NCBI GenBank assembly: GCA_023079485.1
Contig: CM041104.1
Location: 7,052,864-7,116,863, forward strand
Source of the DNA: Archilochus colubris
Taxonomy: Eukaryota; Chordata; Aves; Apodiformes; Trochilidae
Length of the DNA stretch: 64,000 bases
Reading direction: 5' to 3'
Shown here: positions 25,195-37,881 of the stretch, piece by piece
Layout: the number at the start of each line of letters is the position of its first letter
Numbering within the stretch: position 1 is the first letter of the stretch
Notes under the pieces: generated by a model
What the model saw: only the letters and a program-made list of their open reading frames with translations
The model's database searches: none
What the model was told of the DNA's origin: nothing
Position numbers and translations under genes: made by a program

Positions 25195-25420
25195 GAAACT
25201 GCCTGGTGCTGTGATACATAATTGATGAGACTCCAAGTAGGGCCTCGGTGTCTAATAAATTATTAAACACTGACTCATTAGGGAAAGATTTCATTATAGG
25301 ATAATTTAATTAAACAACAGGCAAAAAGAGGAAAGAGCTTTAAGGGACTGAGTTTTTCCACTGTGACACCGATGATTTAAAGAGAGAAGAACCAAGAAAT
25401 TAATCTGGGGGTGGGAAAGT
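25195..25420. promoter_or_regulatory. Candidate conserved non-coding element
   Basis: A compact AT-rich block with clustered homeodomain-type cores (ATAATTGATGAG, TAATAAATTATTAA, ATAATTTAATTAAAC). It also contains TGACTCATTAG, in which TGACTCA is an AP-1 site. Simple repeats and transposon matches are absent. The cluster of TAAT/ATTA plus AP-1 is directly visible; calling it an enhancer or conserved element is inference from texture. Confidence 0.22.
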
Positions 25421-26712
25421 TGTTTACTGTGCATGAGAGGACTGATCCTCAGTTTCCCTGATGCTTACATTTTCATTTACCTCTTTCAAAGCAGATGTGG
25501 CCTTTTGTTATTCTGATTTAAAGGCACTTTGCAGATACTTGTGTCTGGTTTAAAAGACTGCCTTCATTGCAGGGCAGCTGAAAACTGGCCCTGGCAATGC
25601 TGTCCCAGCTGGCAACAGAAATGAGATCAGTGGTTGTGGTCCCTGGAGGCTGCAGGGCTGGAGCTGCAGCCACGGTCAGGCTTCACTCCCAGGGGCTCTG
25701 GTAGGTCCAGGACTGGGGTGACCCCAATCATTCTCTCACCAGCCCCTACCCCTCTGTCATCAGGACAGAAATCTGTACAAAGAGCCACTTCTTCTCTTTT
25801 CCTAGAGAGTGTTTTCTCACCCAGATGAGTTATTGCCCCATCTCAGTTAGGACAGGACTCTGGAAGGGGCATCTGGGAGGCAGGGGACAGGGTGGTCAGG
25901 TCAGAGAGAACTACAGGACAGCAGCCATATCTCAGCAACCCAGTGGGATTTCCTTCTACGTCTCTTCTGGTGAAGGCTGGTGAGCCTTCACCCCCTCTTT
26001 CCCCTCCTGTGAGCCTCTTTCCCCTCCCATTTTTGCTTAAACGATGTCTGAAACAAACATATCTACAGACTTGTTGGGTTATTTGATTGCTTTGCTCAGA
26101 GCTGTGAGTGGGACTGTTGCCCAGCTGCTGTCTCTGCACAAGGAGGTTTTCAAGATGGAACAGACAAGGTCAGGTGCATCCAAACTGATAAATAAAACAA
26201 AAGCTTGCAAAATGACAAGCATAGCAGAAGCAGAAAATCCTCATTTCCAAGCAGCTACATTCAGTATCTGCTTTACTTTGGAAGGACTCTTGCAGCTGTC
26301 TAACATTTGCTCAAGCCCTCAATTTTGGACCTCATTTCAATTCCTTTAAGCTTTCCTAAAAACAGAACATACCTGCAATGTAGGCTAAATTAAGGCTGAA
26401 GTGTTGCAAAAAGCTGTGAGGTTACTGCAAAACCAACAACATTTAAAAAAAATTATATGCATGCAATGCAAAGATAAAGAAGACATGAAAATTCTATCTA
26501 AATGAAGGAAGCTGTTAATCACTTCACAGGGAATGCAAGAAGAGGGAAGGAATGATGAACACAGAGGTGGTGAAGGTACACTGGGCTGTGTTAGTAAATG
26601 TACAACCAGCAGGTTGGAGAAAATGGTGATTTCCCCCCCTTGCTCCTCAGCTGTGTGACTCCTCCTGCAGTGAAATGCTGGTTCTGGGCTCCCCAGTGTA
26701 AGATCCAAGTAA

Positions 26713-26795
26713 CCTGGAGAGAATCCAGTGAAGGGCCACTAAGATACTGAGGAGGCTGGGGCAAGCAGCTGGGTGAGAGCTGAGAATGGCTAATA
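26713..26795 (+). mobile_element. Small CR1 LINE fragment, ORF2 3' region, sense
   Basis: CCTGGAGAGAATCCAGTGAA followed by GGGCCACTAAGAT matches the well-known CR1 stretch encoding LERVQRRATKM near the end of ORF2. The downstream bases (GAGGCTGGGGCAAGCAGCTGGG) fit only loosely. The remnant is under 100 bases, interrupted by a stop codon and flanked by unique DNA. The call rests on one short but characteristic block. Confidence 0.6.
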
Positions 26796-28890
26796 AAGAT
26801 CTTATTTGCTTCTAATTGCCAGGCTCTTCATAAGGATTGTAACAAGAAATGTTATTCTTCTAAGAGCTCTGGCTACCAGATTGTACTAGAACAGTCATCT
26901 AGATGTTATTATTAAGTGCACAGTAAGTAAGAAAAATACTTTTGTCTTTTATCATGAGAGGGTAGTTCTTCGTAAGTATAAAATTGTACTTAACTGCAGG
27001 CGTTTGCCAGCAGATTACTCACAGCCCCTCCCTATAGATGCTGATCTTATGGGGTACTTTTTTACTAGTTGTGACAGAAAAACAGCAAATAGCTGAGATT
27101 TTATGCTGGAATTCAACCCTGTGGTGAATGTGGTCAGAAATTTGGGAAGTCCCCCAGAAATGCCAACATTTTTATTATCGTTTAGAAAAAAGAGAGCCAA
27201 GGGGAAAAAAAAATAAAAGCCTCTGTCTGACAGGCAGGAGAAATCTGACAACATCTGCCTCTTTTAAATCACCTATAATTGCCTGGGAGAAAGGAAACCA
27301 GTCCAAAAAAGGACTTATATGTGCTGTGAGAAAAGATTATTCTGTCTGAGACCAACTGTGTCAGCTTTGGTTCAGAGACTCATTAGATCCTGGCATGAAG
27401 CTGTAAATATGCATGAAAGAAAAGACCTTTCCTAAGTCTTTTTCTGTAGAGAAAGCCAAACACAGGCTGTTTCAACTAAAAAAAATGCAAAAGATGATAG
27501 AATATATGAATTCTTGGCTGTCTGGCTGAGCCTTATCAGGCTAACATGGAAGCTGCTGCTCTGCTAAGATGGAGAGACTCTAGAGAACTTGTGACAGCCA
27601 GAGAGTCATCAGATGTAATTGCTGGTTGAGCAGGATACATGAAGTTCTGCACTCATACCTGGACCTGTTGCACTGTTCAGAACTAAGGAACCTATTCTGG
27701 TAAGCTGCTTTAAATGGTAGCCTAATAAATGGAACTGGGGTGTTTAATTTCAACAGATAAGCAACTAAAAAACAATTAAGCAAAAAAGCCAGTGGAACAG
27801 ATAAAGCAGATCACAAAATTGACAGCAATTAACACATTCCAAGTTGCACTCTTGACCTGTCTTGCAGCAGCCTAATGCATGCTTTTTGCTTCTGTTGCAT
27901 GTGGGTGGTTGGCACAGGAATAGTCTCCTTAGTCTCTGAAGAGGTCAAGCTTTAGAATTATATTTTCTATCCAAGATCTCTCTGAATTAATTAAAAATCA
28001 CCTTTCTGCAAAAAAATCTTTGGCAGTGTGTGAATTAGACAAACATCTCCCCCTTCTCTTATAAAAGGTTTCACTTGGAACATTTCTTTCTGCTGCGCAC
28101 AAAATGTCTCTGATAAGAATGCAGATAGATGCTGTGGTCACATCTTCCTTCCTCTGGCTGACAATGAGCATCAACTATTTCATTTCAGAGAGGATAGCAC
28201 ACGTTCACATTCCTACTGATGTGAGATACAGAAGGGATACTTTTCTGATTACTCAGCTTACTCTCAAGGTCAATTTTGGACAGTCAATGAAGCTGAAGAA
28301 ACTGTCTTGATAATGCAAATTAATATTTCTGCATGACTGCCCAAATGCACTGCTTGCTCTGCTCTAACAATGCAGTAACAGAGCTATAAAGAGCTTCTAA
28401 AATCTTCTGGATTTATGCTGTGAATTTTGAACTGCCAAATATTTAGAAGTTTGGCTTGGTTTGCACAGATGCTCAGAAGATGATGCTCTCTTTGGTCTGC
28501 AGAGGGAGCAGATAATTTTCTAAGGAAAAAGTGTTCCTGGGGAGAGTATAAGGAAAATTTGAACTCATATGTGGATTGCTGGTCAGCTGATGGATCCACC
28601 TTTTCCTCTGGGATGAGGAAGAAAAGAAATATGAAATGAGTAAAGTGGGAAAGAGGTGAGGAGAAATACTTCCCCCATGTTACTCAGGTCTTGCATATAT
28701 TCACTTTTCACTGTACATGCATACGAACAAGTTTTTTCTCTCCTTCATCCCCAAACAAGTCTGGAGTGACTCTTTAAATTCACAGGAACCTTCTTGCCTC
28801 CAGACAAATCCCTCCTTGGTTTTTTGACCTTCTCTCCAGCTGAAGCCATCCTCTGCAGGCTTTGCATCACAGGACAGTTATGTCTTTAGC

Positions 28891-28941
28891 TACCACTTCT
28901 GCAGCTCTAGTTACTTCTAGTTACCACTTCTGCAGCTCTAG
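28891..28941 (+). repeat. Two-copy direct repeat, 31-base period
   Basis: TACCACTTCTGCAGCTCTAG is present identically at 28891-28910 and 28922-28941. Eleven bases separate the copies. Perfect identity implies a recent local duplication, and the copy number could vary between individuals. Confidence 0.9.
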
Positions 28942-31900
28942 GGGAGCTAATATTCATCCTGGCACTTCTTCCTAGGGTTCATCACTGCAGTGATCTTGGC
29001 ATTACAGTTTGCAGACTACATTTTTCCTGGCCATGCTGATGATGAGGCATTACTGCTGCAGATCTGGAGTAGCAGTAGATTACTGGCAGTAACCTCTGGA
29101 GCCAGGCTGGCAGGAGCACTGTGCTCACACAAGGTCCTGCCAAGAGAGGTGGCAAAGCTCCCAGGGCCACTGACCCTTCCTGCCCTGCCTCTGAACCAGG
29201 ACTTGCATAAAGAAGGTGATTTGGGAACCCTATTTCTTGATAAAACTCTCCTTCTGCTAGCAGGAGTGTTAGGATATTTCTTGATCCTTAATGGAAAAGC
29301 AGTAGAAAAAAGATGGAACAGATGTAATTGTTGTCCCCAAAACAGTGACATATATTAACTGGCAGCATAATGGAGCAGGTCATTGAAGAGCTTTAGTTAT
29401 CTACGCCTGTTATCTATTCCTGTCACTCCCACAGTTTCATTTGGTGATCTTTAGAAGCCATGTAACCTCCTGCCTCAATTTGTCCAGATACAAAATGTAG
29501 TAGTCTCCCAGATATGCTATGAAACATACTGGTTGTCTCAAGCATGCCAGGGAACGAAAGACTATCCCTTGCACCCATGCCATCTTTTGAGTCAAAGGTC
29601 TCAAACTGATTTTCAGGAATTACACAGTCCCAAATTCTGGAAGTCAGGTAAACCAGATTGATTCAAACGGTGCAAGGATGGGGCAGACAGACAGAAAGAC
29701 AGACATCTGTCTCAGCAGTGCCATCATCTGATGTAAGTACTGGGGGCATGTTACTGAGATCAGGACAGCCTATGGGAGGGAAGGGTGCTGGGCTGCTGGC
29801 ATCTGCTTGGAGAACAGCCTAGAGCCTTGTCCTCAGCCTGAGCAGCCTCGTTAGCAAAGCTTTACTAACTGCAGTGGGACACATCCACACTGAGCTGTGG
29901 AGGTGCTTGTTACTAATGTTCTTTCCCAGTTCCAGCTGCCCTACACTGGAGTTTGATAAATAGTTTCTGCAGACCCTTCAGAAACTTTTTGTATAGAAGT
30001 TGTGGTGGCCGTGTTGTCTTTAACGTTATTCTTCTTCTTTGTTATCATAATGATTGTTTTGAAAGATTTAACTTGCTGTTTTTCAAAGAGATTTTCTACC
30101 TGATATGTAGAAATCCACCCCGAGGGGGAGGAAGAACCCTCTCCAGTGAAAGGCTCCCAGTTACAGCCCAGAGCAGAGACAAGCCCTGCTTTTATATTGC
30201 TAGCCTACCTTCTTTCCAGCCTGATGACTCAAAAGGATTTTAAACCTCTCTCTCTCCATCTCAGAGGTAAAACATTGGGCTTGTTCTCTTGCTATGACCT
30301 CCAGGAAGTTTGCCACATTCCTGAAGTAAGATTTGACCCCAGGTTCCTTTTTCTGATGTTTTTGGATTAAGGCAGACTTGGCACTCACGTGGGCTGTGAT
30401 ACAGTGAGTATTCCCCAACTGTGAGAGTTTGTCATGGGTCAGCACAAGTAAAAGTCTGTTCGGCAGAAGGTCACAGTGCTGCAGCACAGCTTCCTGCAGA
30501 TTATTACTGAAATGTGTTAAAGCAAGAGGAGAGGAGCATGTCCCAGGAGGTTGAAAGCCTGTGGGTGCCACAGATCAGCCCTGATGTGCTATAGTACTCA
30601 AGTAGACTCAGAAATGCATTAAGAAGTGGTTTGTGAACAGAGAATCTGTTGGTGCCTCACCCAATCCACAACTCGCCCTTGTCCCACGCTGTATTTCTAT
30701 GACACAAGCTGATGTTTCCAGAGCTGTTGGAGCCAATTAGACACATCTTCCATGACTCACCTCAGTTGTTCTCAAAATGCCAACCAGAGCTTCCTTGCTA
30801 ACTGAAACCAGACAGAGCTGGAAGTCTGGAATAAATGCAGCCTGGAGTGCAGCAGGAGGCACTGCTGGCTCAGGGAGGGAAGATCGGAGATCTGAGAGCT
30901 CATCTCTTTTGAGATGAACCAGGTACATGGTGTGTGAGACCCCAAGGAATGGATTTGTGGCACTGTTACAAGAGTCAGTAAGCTTAGATCTGTAGCTCCT
31001 AAAGCTTCCTAGGGGGATGCTTGATTCTGTATAGATAGATATGTGTATATCTAATGTCATAGCACTGAAAAGTGCATAGAATCCTGCACTGTGTCTGGCA
31101 TTAGCTATGATTTGTATATGTTATTGCTGAATGTGGGCTACCTGTGGGTACTTTTTTCTTCTTCTTTTCCCTTTTTATGGTTGATTAAGAAGGCTGCAGG
31201 AGTATTCTGGGTTTAACAAAAAACAGTTGCAGGAACAGGCCTTTATATCATGATGGTCAGACTAGGGAATAGATTTGTTTATCTTTTTTATTGAGTACTT
31301 GGAGCGCTTACAACTTGCCTGAGCAGTGAGGAGTGCTGAATCTTTATTAAAGAAATTCTTTCTTTGTCTATCACAGGAATGACTCCTGGTTTAAAATTAC
31401 AAAATTTAAAAGTTTAAAAATTCTGAGTAAAAATCTAATTCATGATCTGGCTTCATTCCCCCTTCAGTGTTGCCTCTTCTTCCTGAACCCTCCTAGCACC
31501 TCTCATCCCAAAAGCATCTCCAAAGTAGATACACCAGTGTTAGTGACTACCAAGTTATATAGATACACTCTGTTCAGCACTGGATTGCAGAAGGTGTAGC
31601 ACTTTAAGAGTTCATTTATTAGAGTGCTTCCAGAGTAGTTGCTGCAGGTGGAAAATACTGACTCTCTAGCACAGATATGACAGCCTAATCTTGCCCCTGA
31701 GCAAGATCAAAATCTTTGAACAGAGACTAAAGAGATGAGAACTGAGTTACCTTTCTTGCTGAGGCTGTAGGCAGGTCTTAAAGTAGGTGAAGTACAAGCT
31801 CTATACTTGATATCTGGAAGGATCTGTGCATTTAAAAGCAGGATTTGTGCCTTTCCAGGAGCCCTTCTTTTGCATGCATCATGGTGGCATCACCAGTAGC

Positions 31901-32006
31901 TCTGGCTCACTGTGTCATAACCATTGCAAAGTGCTTTTTTGGGAGTTTCTTCAGAGTCTTCTTTTTTTTTTATAATAATTTTCCAGGCTAGGCAGTATTT
32001 CATATG

Positions 32007-32024
32007 AAAAAAAAAAAAAAAAAA
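32007..32024 (+). repeat. A18 homopolymer
   Basis: Eighteen consecutive A, 35 bases downstream of a T10 run at 31962-31971. The two could pair as a weak hairpin. I see no retrogene body upstream and no target-site duplication, so it is not called as a poly(A) tail of a processed pseudogene. Confidence 0.85.
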
Positions 32025-34938
32025 CAGCAAAAGAAGCAGTGGAAACAGTGGAGCAGAGTGAGAAGAAAGCGTTAAAGCTCCAGAGACCTTTCAGTTACTT
32101 TTAACTGTCCTAGGAGACATTATAAATAACTATCATGAGGCCAGTTTTTTACCCTTCATTAGGTATTCCAGTCCAGCTGTATTTATTGATGTTGATTCTC
32201 CAGCTGAGCAAAACTTCACTATTGAAGCACTTGAGAAAGGCAGTGAAAGACTAAATGCAGACTGGCCGTTGGTAGGCAGAGTACAGACCATAGCCAAGAA
32301 AGCTGCATTTCTGGCTCTAAATAATATTTTCCAAACCCCTCTATACTCAGAGAATTGCCAGATCCCCATTTAACGTCTTTAATTATTGTATGTAACACCT
32401 GAAATCAAATGTAGACATGACTTTGTCTTTTAGCAGGGAGTCAGGTTTAAAATTATGGCACCTAAGAGCCCAAGGGAAACTTTCTAGGTGCTAAATTTGG
32501 CTCCCGAGCTGCCATTTCCCAGCACAGTAGAATAGTTCACCCCAATCCAAGAGGTCACAGCAAAGCATGAATGAAGGTGTTAATGTAAAGCCCCAAATCC
32601 ACGAACTTCTTGATTTATGGGGTTGACTTTGCTTTCTATGAAAGAAGACCAAGATTCACTAGAAATGAGGATGGCTTTGTCATGTCACAAGGCTTAGATT
32701 TGCCATGTGCTCCTGCCACTGGTTGTTGGGGATGCTGCAGACAAGCTGTCTTTTGTGATGGTTCACGAAGCTTCCATGGCTTGTGGTATTGGCAGGACTG
32801 AAGGGGCTCTATCAGGCAGGGAGCTAGGAAAAGAGGTATTAATGAGACTGTGAATATGTATATATGCAAATAGGGGCACACGGGCCTCTATGTAGCAAAA
32901 ACAAATGGTGTAGAATCCTGTCACTGTTGATCTCCAGGACTAAGTGCTCCTGTTCTCAGCCCCCTCCTTGGCTGCAGAAGACCAGGAGGCTTGTTTGCAG
33001 CTAGGGCATGCTAGGTGTACCTGCAGTTATTGGATTCTCCAGCTTGTGAAAAAGCTCAGGAATGAACTTACTGAAAGGAAGAGTCATTGCAGGGGAAGGA
33101 AGGGAGAGTTAATGTCACAGATCCTCTTCTACTTCCCACATTAGCAGCACTTGTGTGCTGGATGCTTTATGTGACAGGATGGGAAGAAGTTGTACTAAGG
33201 GCTCTCTCCATCATTCCTATTAAAACCTTTGTAGTCTTTACACCTGGGGTCTTTTACCTACTGAAAGGCTCTGCTGATACTGGAATAAGAAAGAGAAGCA
33301 GGAAAACACAGAAGAGATCAACAAGATATGTAAGCATGACTGTGATGAGTCCTACTGCATCTCCCCAGATGGCACCATGGTGCTGTGGAGTTGCTGTAAT
33401 TGTGCAAACTCCTGAGGCTCTGACCTCAGCAATGATAAAAAAAATGGTATGAAGAGTTTTCCTCTGATAAATCCTCCTCTGCCCTTGGTATCTGTGAGCT
33501 ACAGTGGGTGACCACAGTGTGAAGGTAAACCTTGCATTGACATGGAGAGTGATGAATAGTTTCTAGCCTGAAATCCAATCTCTGAAATTGATTGCACCAT
33601 CACAGTAAATCCATTACTGGAGCAACCCGTTTTACCAATACCACACTTCAATAATTTATTTTAGAATAAAAGGCTTTTAAAAGTATCAGATCAAATTAAG
33701 ACCACTTCTTTGATATCTGTAACTACTGGAAGCTCTGCTTCAAATGGAAATGTCATAGATACTTCCTGAAAGCAAAATTATATTTAATATAGATAACAGG
33801 CTAGAGAATAGGGTAGGGCTAAGGGGAAAGGGAGGAATCACATTAAATATGTGCACCTCCCTGTTGGGAATGGCCAATTCTGTTGTCTTCATGTAGGCAT
33901 TTAAAAATGTGTGGAATAGTAGTTATTGGGAACTGAAAAAGGTAGAAATGAGACAATACACTTCCTTTACAGGTAACTTCTTTCTTCTTTTGACCATGTT
34001 CAGAAGTAATTCTCTTCTAGCTGATGAAATGATGATTTGTAGAGCTTTGTGCTTTTTCCTATAGTCCTTGGCTGCAAACCCTACTGGAAAATAAATTCAC
34101 AGACTGCTCAAAACAGGCTCTTGCTTTTGATGGGACTGTCCTTTTTAAACAACTGGTCTCCAGCTATGACATGACACATGAATCAAACGTTGTGTTTGTG
34201 ACCATGGCTATTCCCCTGTGCTATGGATGTGCTCTGTACTGCATTCCTGCTCCAGGCAGGGCAGCAGTGACCTGCTGTAAAGCAGCCAAGGCTGGATTTA
34301 GGGCAGCTGGAGGTTTCCATGTTCACTTTGTGATGCTCTGAGTGATGGGATGTGGGTTTAGGAAGCTGAAAGGTGGGAAAATGCAAAGCAGGGGTATAGC
34401 CCCATATATTAATAAATATGTAACATTTTATCTTCCATCTTCTGCCTTGTTTACAATACAAATAAAAGGAACTGCCCTTGGTGTGACATTCCTAGCATTT
34501 TTACATCAGCTTAACCCTGGAAAAGCTTAATCCTGGTTTAATGGTCTTTTAATAGAAGTGGTCAGTAGTTTGGTAAATGTTTAAGTGACAGGTTGACAGA
34601 CGTGGAGTGAATGCTCTAATCCTGGCTGCAGGCCAAATGGCTACCAAGATGGTTTTTCTTTAAACCTGAGAGCGGGGCATTTATTTCCAACTCAGCCTCA
34701 GGTGGCTTAGGCAGCAAAGTTTGTTCTGCATGTTTACAGGAGGAAAATGGCTGTCGCACTGGGTTATCAAGAAGTACCTTTGGGTGGTGTGAAGCATTTC
34801 TAGCCCAAACCTTTGACAGACAATTTCCTTTTCTGCTGCAGCATGCAATAAAGTTATTACAGGTGGGTCTGAATGCTCTGTAGAAAGATTGTCTTACTCT
34901 TAAATCCTATAGACTTTCTCTGTAAGTGGTTCTGTAAT

Positions 34939-35048
34939 ATAGAATCATATAAACATTTAGGTTGGGAAAGACCTTTAAAACCATCAAGCCCAGCTGTATC
35001 CCTAACACCTCCAAGTCCACTACTATACCACGTTTCTAAGTGCCAGGT
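34939..35048 (-). mobile_element. CR1 LINE 3' end fragment, antisense
   Basis: In plus-strand orientation the block begins ATAGAATCAT, a decayed reverse complement of the terminal octamers. It continues with TTTAGGTTGGGAAAGACCTT, ACCTCCAAGTCCACTACTAT and TTCTAAGTGCCAGG, matching the antisense CR1 3' end. About 110 bases remain, so the insertion was severely 5'-truncated or later deleted. Orientation is opposite to the copy at 18387-18636. Confidence 0.9.
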
Positions 35049-35844
35049 TTATGCTATCAAGAATTCCAGAAGCAAAGTAATAGATGGAATTATTCTCAGA
35101 ATAAGCAGGTACTTAGAAGTGTTGTATATAACTGTCTCTAGTCACTGGGCACCTTGGATGAATTTCTCACGAAATCAAACATGGGTTTTAAACTGAGGTT
35201 TTGTGATAAATCTGGATCATAGAGCTGATGCCCTTGCACTCCAGATGTGTTTGCCTCCTTGAACCATGCTGCCTCCTCAGCCAGCTCCATCCCCAGCTCT
35301 GGCAGTGCACATCTGGTGCCTGTCCAAATGCCACCCTCCTTGGTTGTGCCAGTGCAGGACAAGCACAGCACAGCTTTGTTTGCTAAGGACCAAAGTGCAA
35401 TGAGTTAAAAGAGATTGATGCCTGAGGCCTCCTGTGAATCCAGTGCAGTTCTAGGATGAGAGAGCAACATGCTGGGGTATTATAAGCCTCAGTTATGTCA
35501 TAATTTTCTTTAATGCATTTCTTATGTCAGTAGTTCTCTGAGGATGACTGAAACAATTTATTTTATGCTTCAGACCATATTTCTTTTAGTCCAATCTGTT
35601 AAGCAGTAAGCTTGAATTTAATGGGAACAGTCTTTCTTCGTTTACAAAGGAGGGGTTTAACAGATTCATTACTTGCTACCAGCTTACATGGGAAGTAGTG
35701 AGTTAGTATGAACAGGCAGCTTGAATGTATTTCAAGTAGTAAAAAAAAAACTTTATATTTTTAAAATTTAAACACCATACTTTTAGCTATGCTTTATTTT
35801 CCCCTTCATTTTGGAATTAACTCTAAGATTTTTGTTATATGTTC

Positions 35845-35862
35845 GTGTGTGTGTGTGTGTGT
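35845..35862 (+). repeat. (GT)9 microsatellite
   Basis: Eighteen uninterrupted bases of GT. It is a small dinucleotide repeat in unique DNA. Confidence 0.9.
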
Positions 35863-37860
35863 TTGAATAAATGTCTGTATATAAAGTATATGCAGTTTGG
35901 AATGACCCACTCACAGAGGGATAGATTAGAAAAAAAGTCTCCCCCCGTGATTGACAGTTGAACTCAGACCCTGGGGATTATGGGGGATCAATGAGGATTA
36001 TCTCATTTACTTTCATTAACCCTTGAGTTTACTTTGCCAGTTTTCTTCCACATGCCACTCAACTGAATGTTAACAGTTTCTTTTAACAGTCAACTTTGCT
36101 GCCAAAGTCAAAGGCTGGCTTTTAAAGATCTGTTTTAGTGCTCTAAAGTGGTTAGTGATAGAGAGATATTTAATGTTAAATGTCAGTAAGAATTTATGCT
36201 CTGCACTGCTATAAAAAACCTGCTTCAGAATTTATCCATTTTATCAAGTTAGCTCAGTTCAATGGAAACAGAAAGTAGGCTCCTATGGGGGGTTTCCTAT
36301 CATCCCACATTTTCTTTGTAAGAATTTTGGGGATTAAAATGAACAGAAAATTTAATTCCCTTCCCCCGTGGAAGGGAATACTTATCTACTTCTATTTGGT
36401 GCCTTCACAGATTACACATTATTAAAAAATTCCTGTTGGTGTTCAAGGTACACATCTAATTCCTGCTGGTAAGAGACATTGGTCTGAGACCTTTGGGAGG
36501 TGAAGTTAAAAAATGGGTAGAGGACATGGTCCATGGAGAACCCTGCTTTGGCCTTGGCCTTTTTGTGCAGTGGCTGCCAGGTGTTGTTTTGTACTGGTCA
36601 GATGGTACAACATTTTATTTATATTGATCTATATCCAGCATCCACAGGAGAGAAATCCTCTGTTGTATCACCACTGCCAAAGCCAGGTCAACTTCTGGCA
36701 GTTTTAAAGGCATGGAATGAGAAGTTTGGTGAGGGATCTGGTTTTTCATTCAGAGCCCTGCTAGCAGGGAATAGTCCTTCACTCAGAGCTGAAGGAGGAA
36801 GATTTATCAAAATTTTTCTGATTCCAAATGTATGGTGTATGAATAACCTCCTGCTTCATTTTCAACCCTTCTCTCCCAAGGCGAAGAATGAAATAAAGAT
36901 GATACATGAAATATTAAACCTTCCAGTACCTTGGAAGAAATGAGTTTCCTTACTGATGGCTGTGCAGCACAGTTGCCCATGTGTTTGCATCTTACACGTG
37001 TAATTCTAATAACAACACATGGAGGGAAAGCTATTTAATCCCACTTATGTTCCCATGTGACTTTTCTAGGGGAATGCCCAGTTTTTAAGTATGTGGAACT
37101 AAATGCAGAGGGAATGTATATATCCACAGAGGCTGAGCTCAGCCCAGAATCTCCTGGATTAGAGGCTGGATATAATTTTCATTGTTCATGCTTTGCACAA
37201 CTGTCTACTGTATTTCAAATCCTCTGTTATCCACTTGCAGATCATGAGTGAAAGGTATGTCTGGATGTGTCCAGACAGATGCTCCACTGTACACTGCACC
37301 ACTGAAAAAATGGGATTGACAGCTGAGGGTCATGTTATAATCTTTTTTTGTTTTTTTACAAGCACTACAAAATCAGTTATAAATAAGCAGAAGCCCAACA
37401 TTTGCTTTGGTGTGCAAATTTTTACGTAGTTTTAAAATATTCTTATAAAGTACAAACAACAAGTCAATGATGCTATGGGAAATGTGTATTAAAATTCATG
37501 TTAGTAAGTTTTTTGATAAAAATAGAGTTAATTAAAATAATACTGTTGACTAATCTAAAATGGTAAGGAATATGAATCATACTTTTTTAAACAGAACATT
37601 GACTAACATTTCACAAAACCTCCTTCTAGGTGCTCAGGATATGATTGACCCCCAAGACTGACTTATGAAAAGCAATTCTTATGTCATGGGAGCTACTGAA
37701 GCCAATGAGACACCTTGAAGTTAAACAATGTAAGTAAATGTGTGCAGATTCATGGCACTGGGAACTATTCTGCTAAAACAAAGACCTTCCAGGCACAGAT
37801 GTTGCTTTGTAGTATTATGCAGAGTTGTTTCTAAAATATGAATATATAATTTGATCCTGA

Positions 37861-37881
37861 AATATATATATATATATATAA
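37861..37881 (+). repeat. (AT)n microsatellite
   Basis: An A followed by ten AT units in unbroken alternation. Long AT runs can extrude cruciforms and are frequent mutation sites. Confidence 0.9.

Larger units (their letters stand above)
18637..26712. other. Unique non-coding DNA with local GC-rich patches
   Basis: No gene is supported. The patch at about 21540-21880 is GC-raised and gives overlapping frames of 62-85 codons in several frames on both strands, which indicates composition rather than coding. Other minor items are a compound palindrome at 19152-19178, (TTG)n at 19602-19621, slipped A-rich duplications at 20181-20237, (TG)7 at 22149-22162 and AT-rich homeodomain-motif blocks at 23280-23680 and 25195-25420. 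No LTR element or DNA transposon was recognised. Confidence 0.5.
26796..34938. other. Unique non-coding DNA
   Basis: Frames up to 123 codons occur (28990-29358 plus, 30200-30571 minus, 33087-33452 plus), but none resembles a known protein and they overlap frames on the opposite strand. Recognised items are a 20-base duplication at 28891-28941, T and A runs at 31962-31971 and 32007-32024, and CAGA-rich DNA at 29684-29705. The block 33540-33720 is AT-rich and repeat-free. Nothing here supports an exon. Confidence 0.5.

Noticed and set aside
30380..30470. LTR-like phrase around TTTGTCATGGGTCAGCACAAG
   Set aside because: Resembles the start of some avian LTRs only loosely, and no matching second end or poly(A) signal arrangement was found.
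31962..32024. T10 and A18 runs as a possible processed-pseudogene tail
   Set aside because: No upstream coding-derived sequence and no target-site duplication.
33361..33374. CTCF-like core CTCCCCAGATGGCA
   Set aside because: The core half fits, but the flanking half of the motif has mismatches; without a position-weight score it is not supportable.
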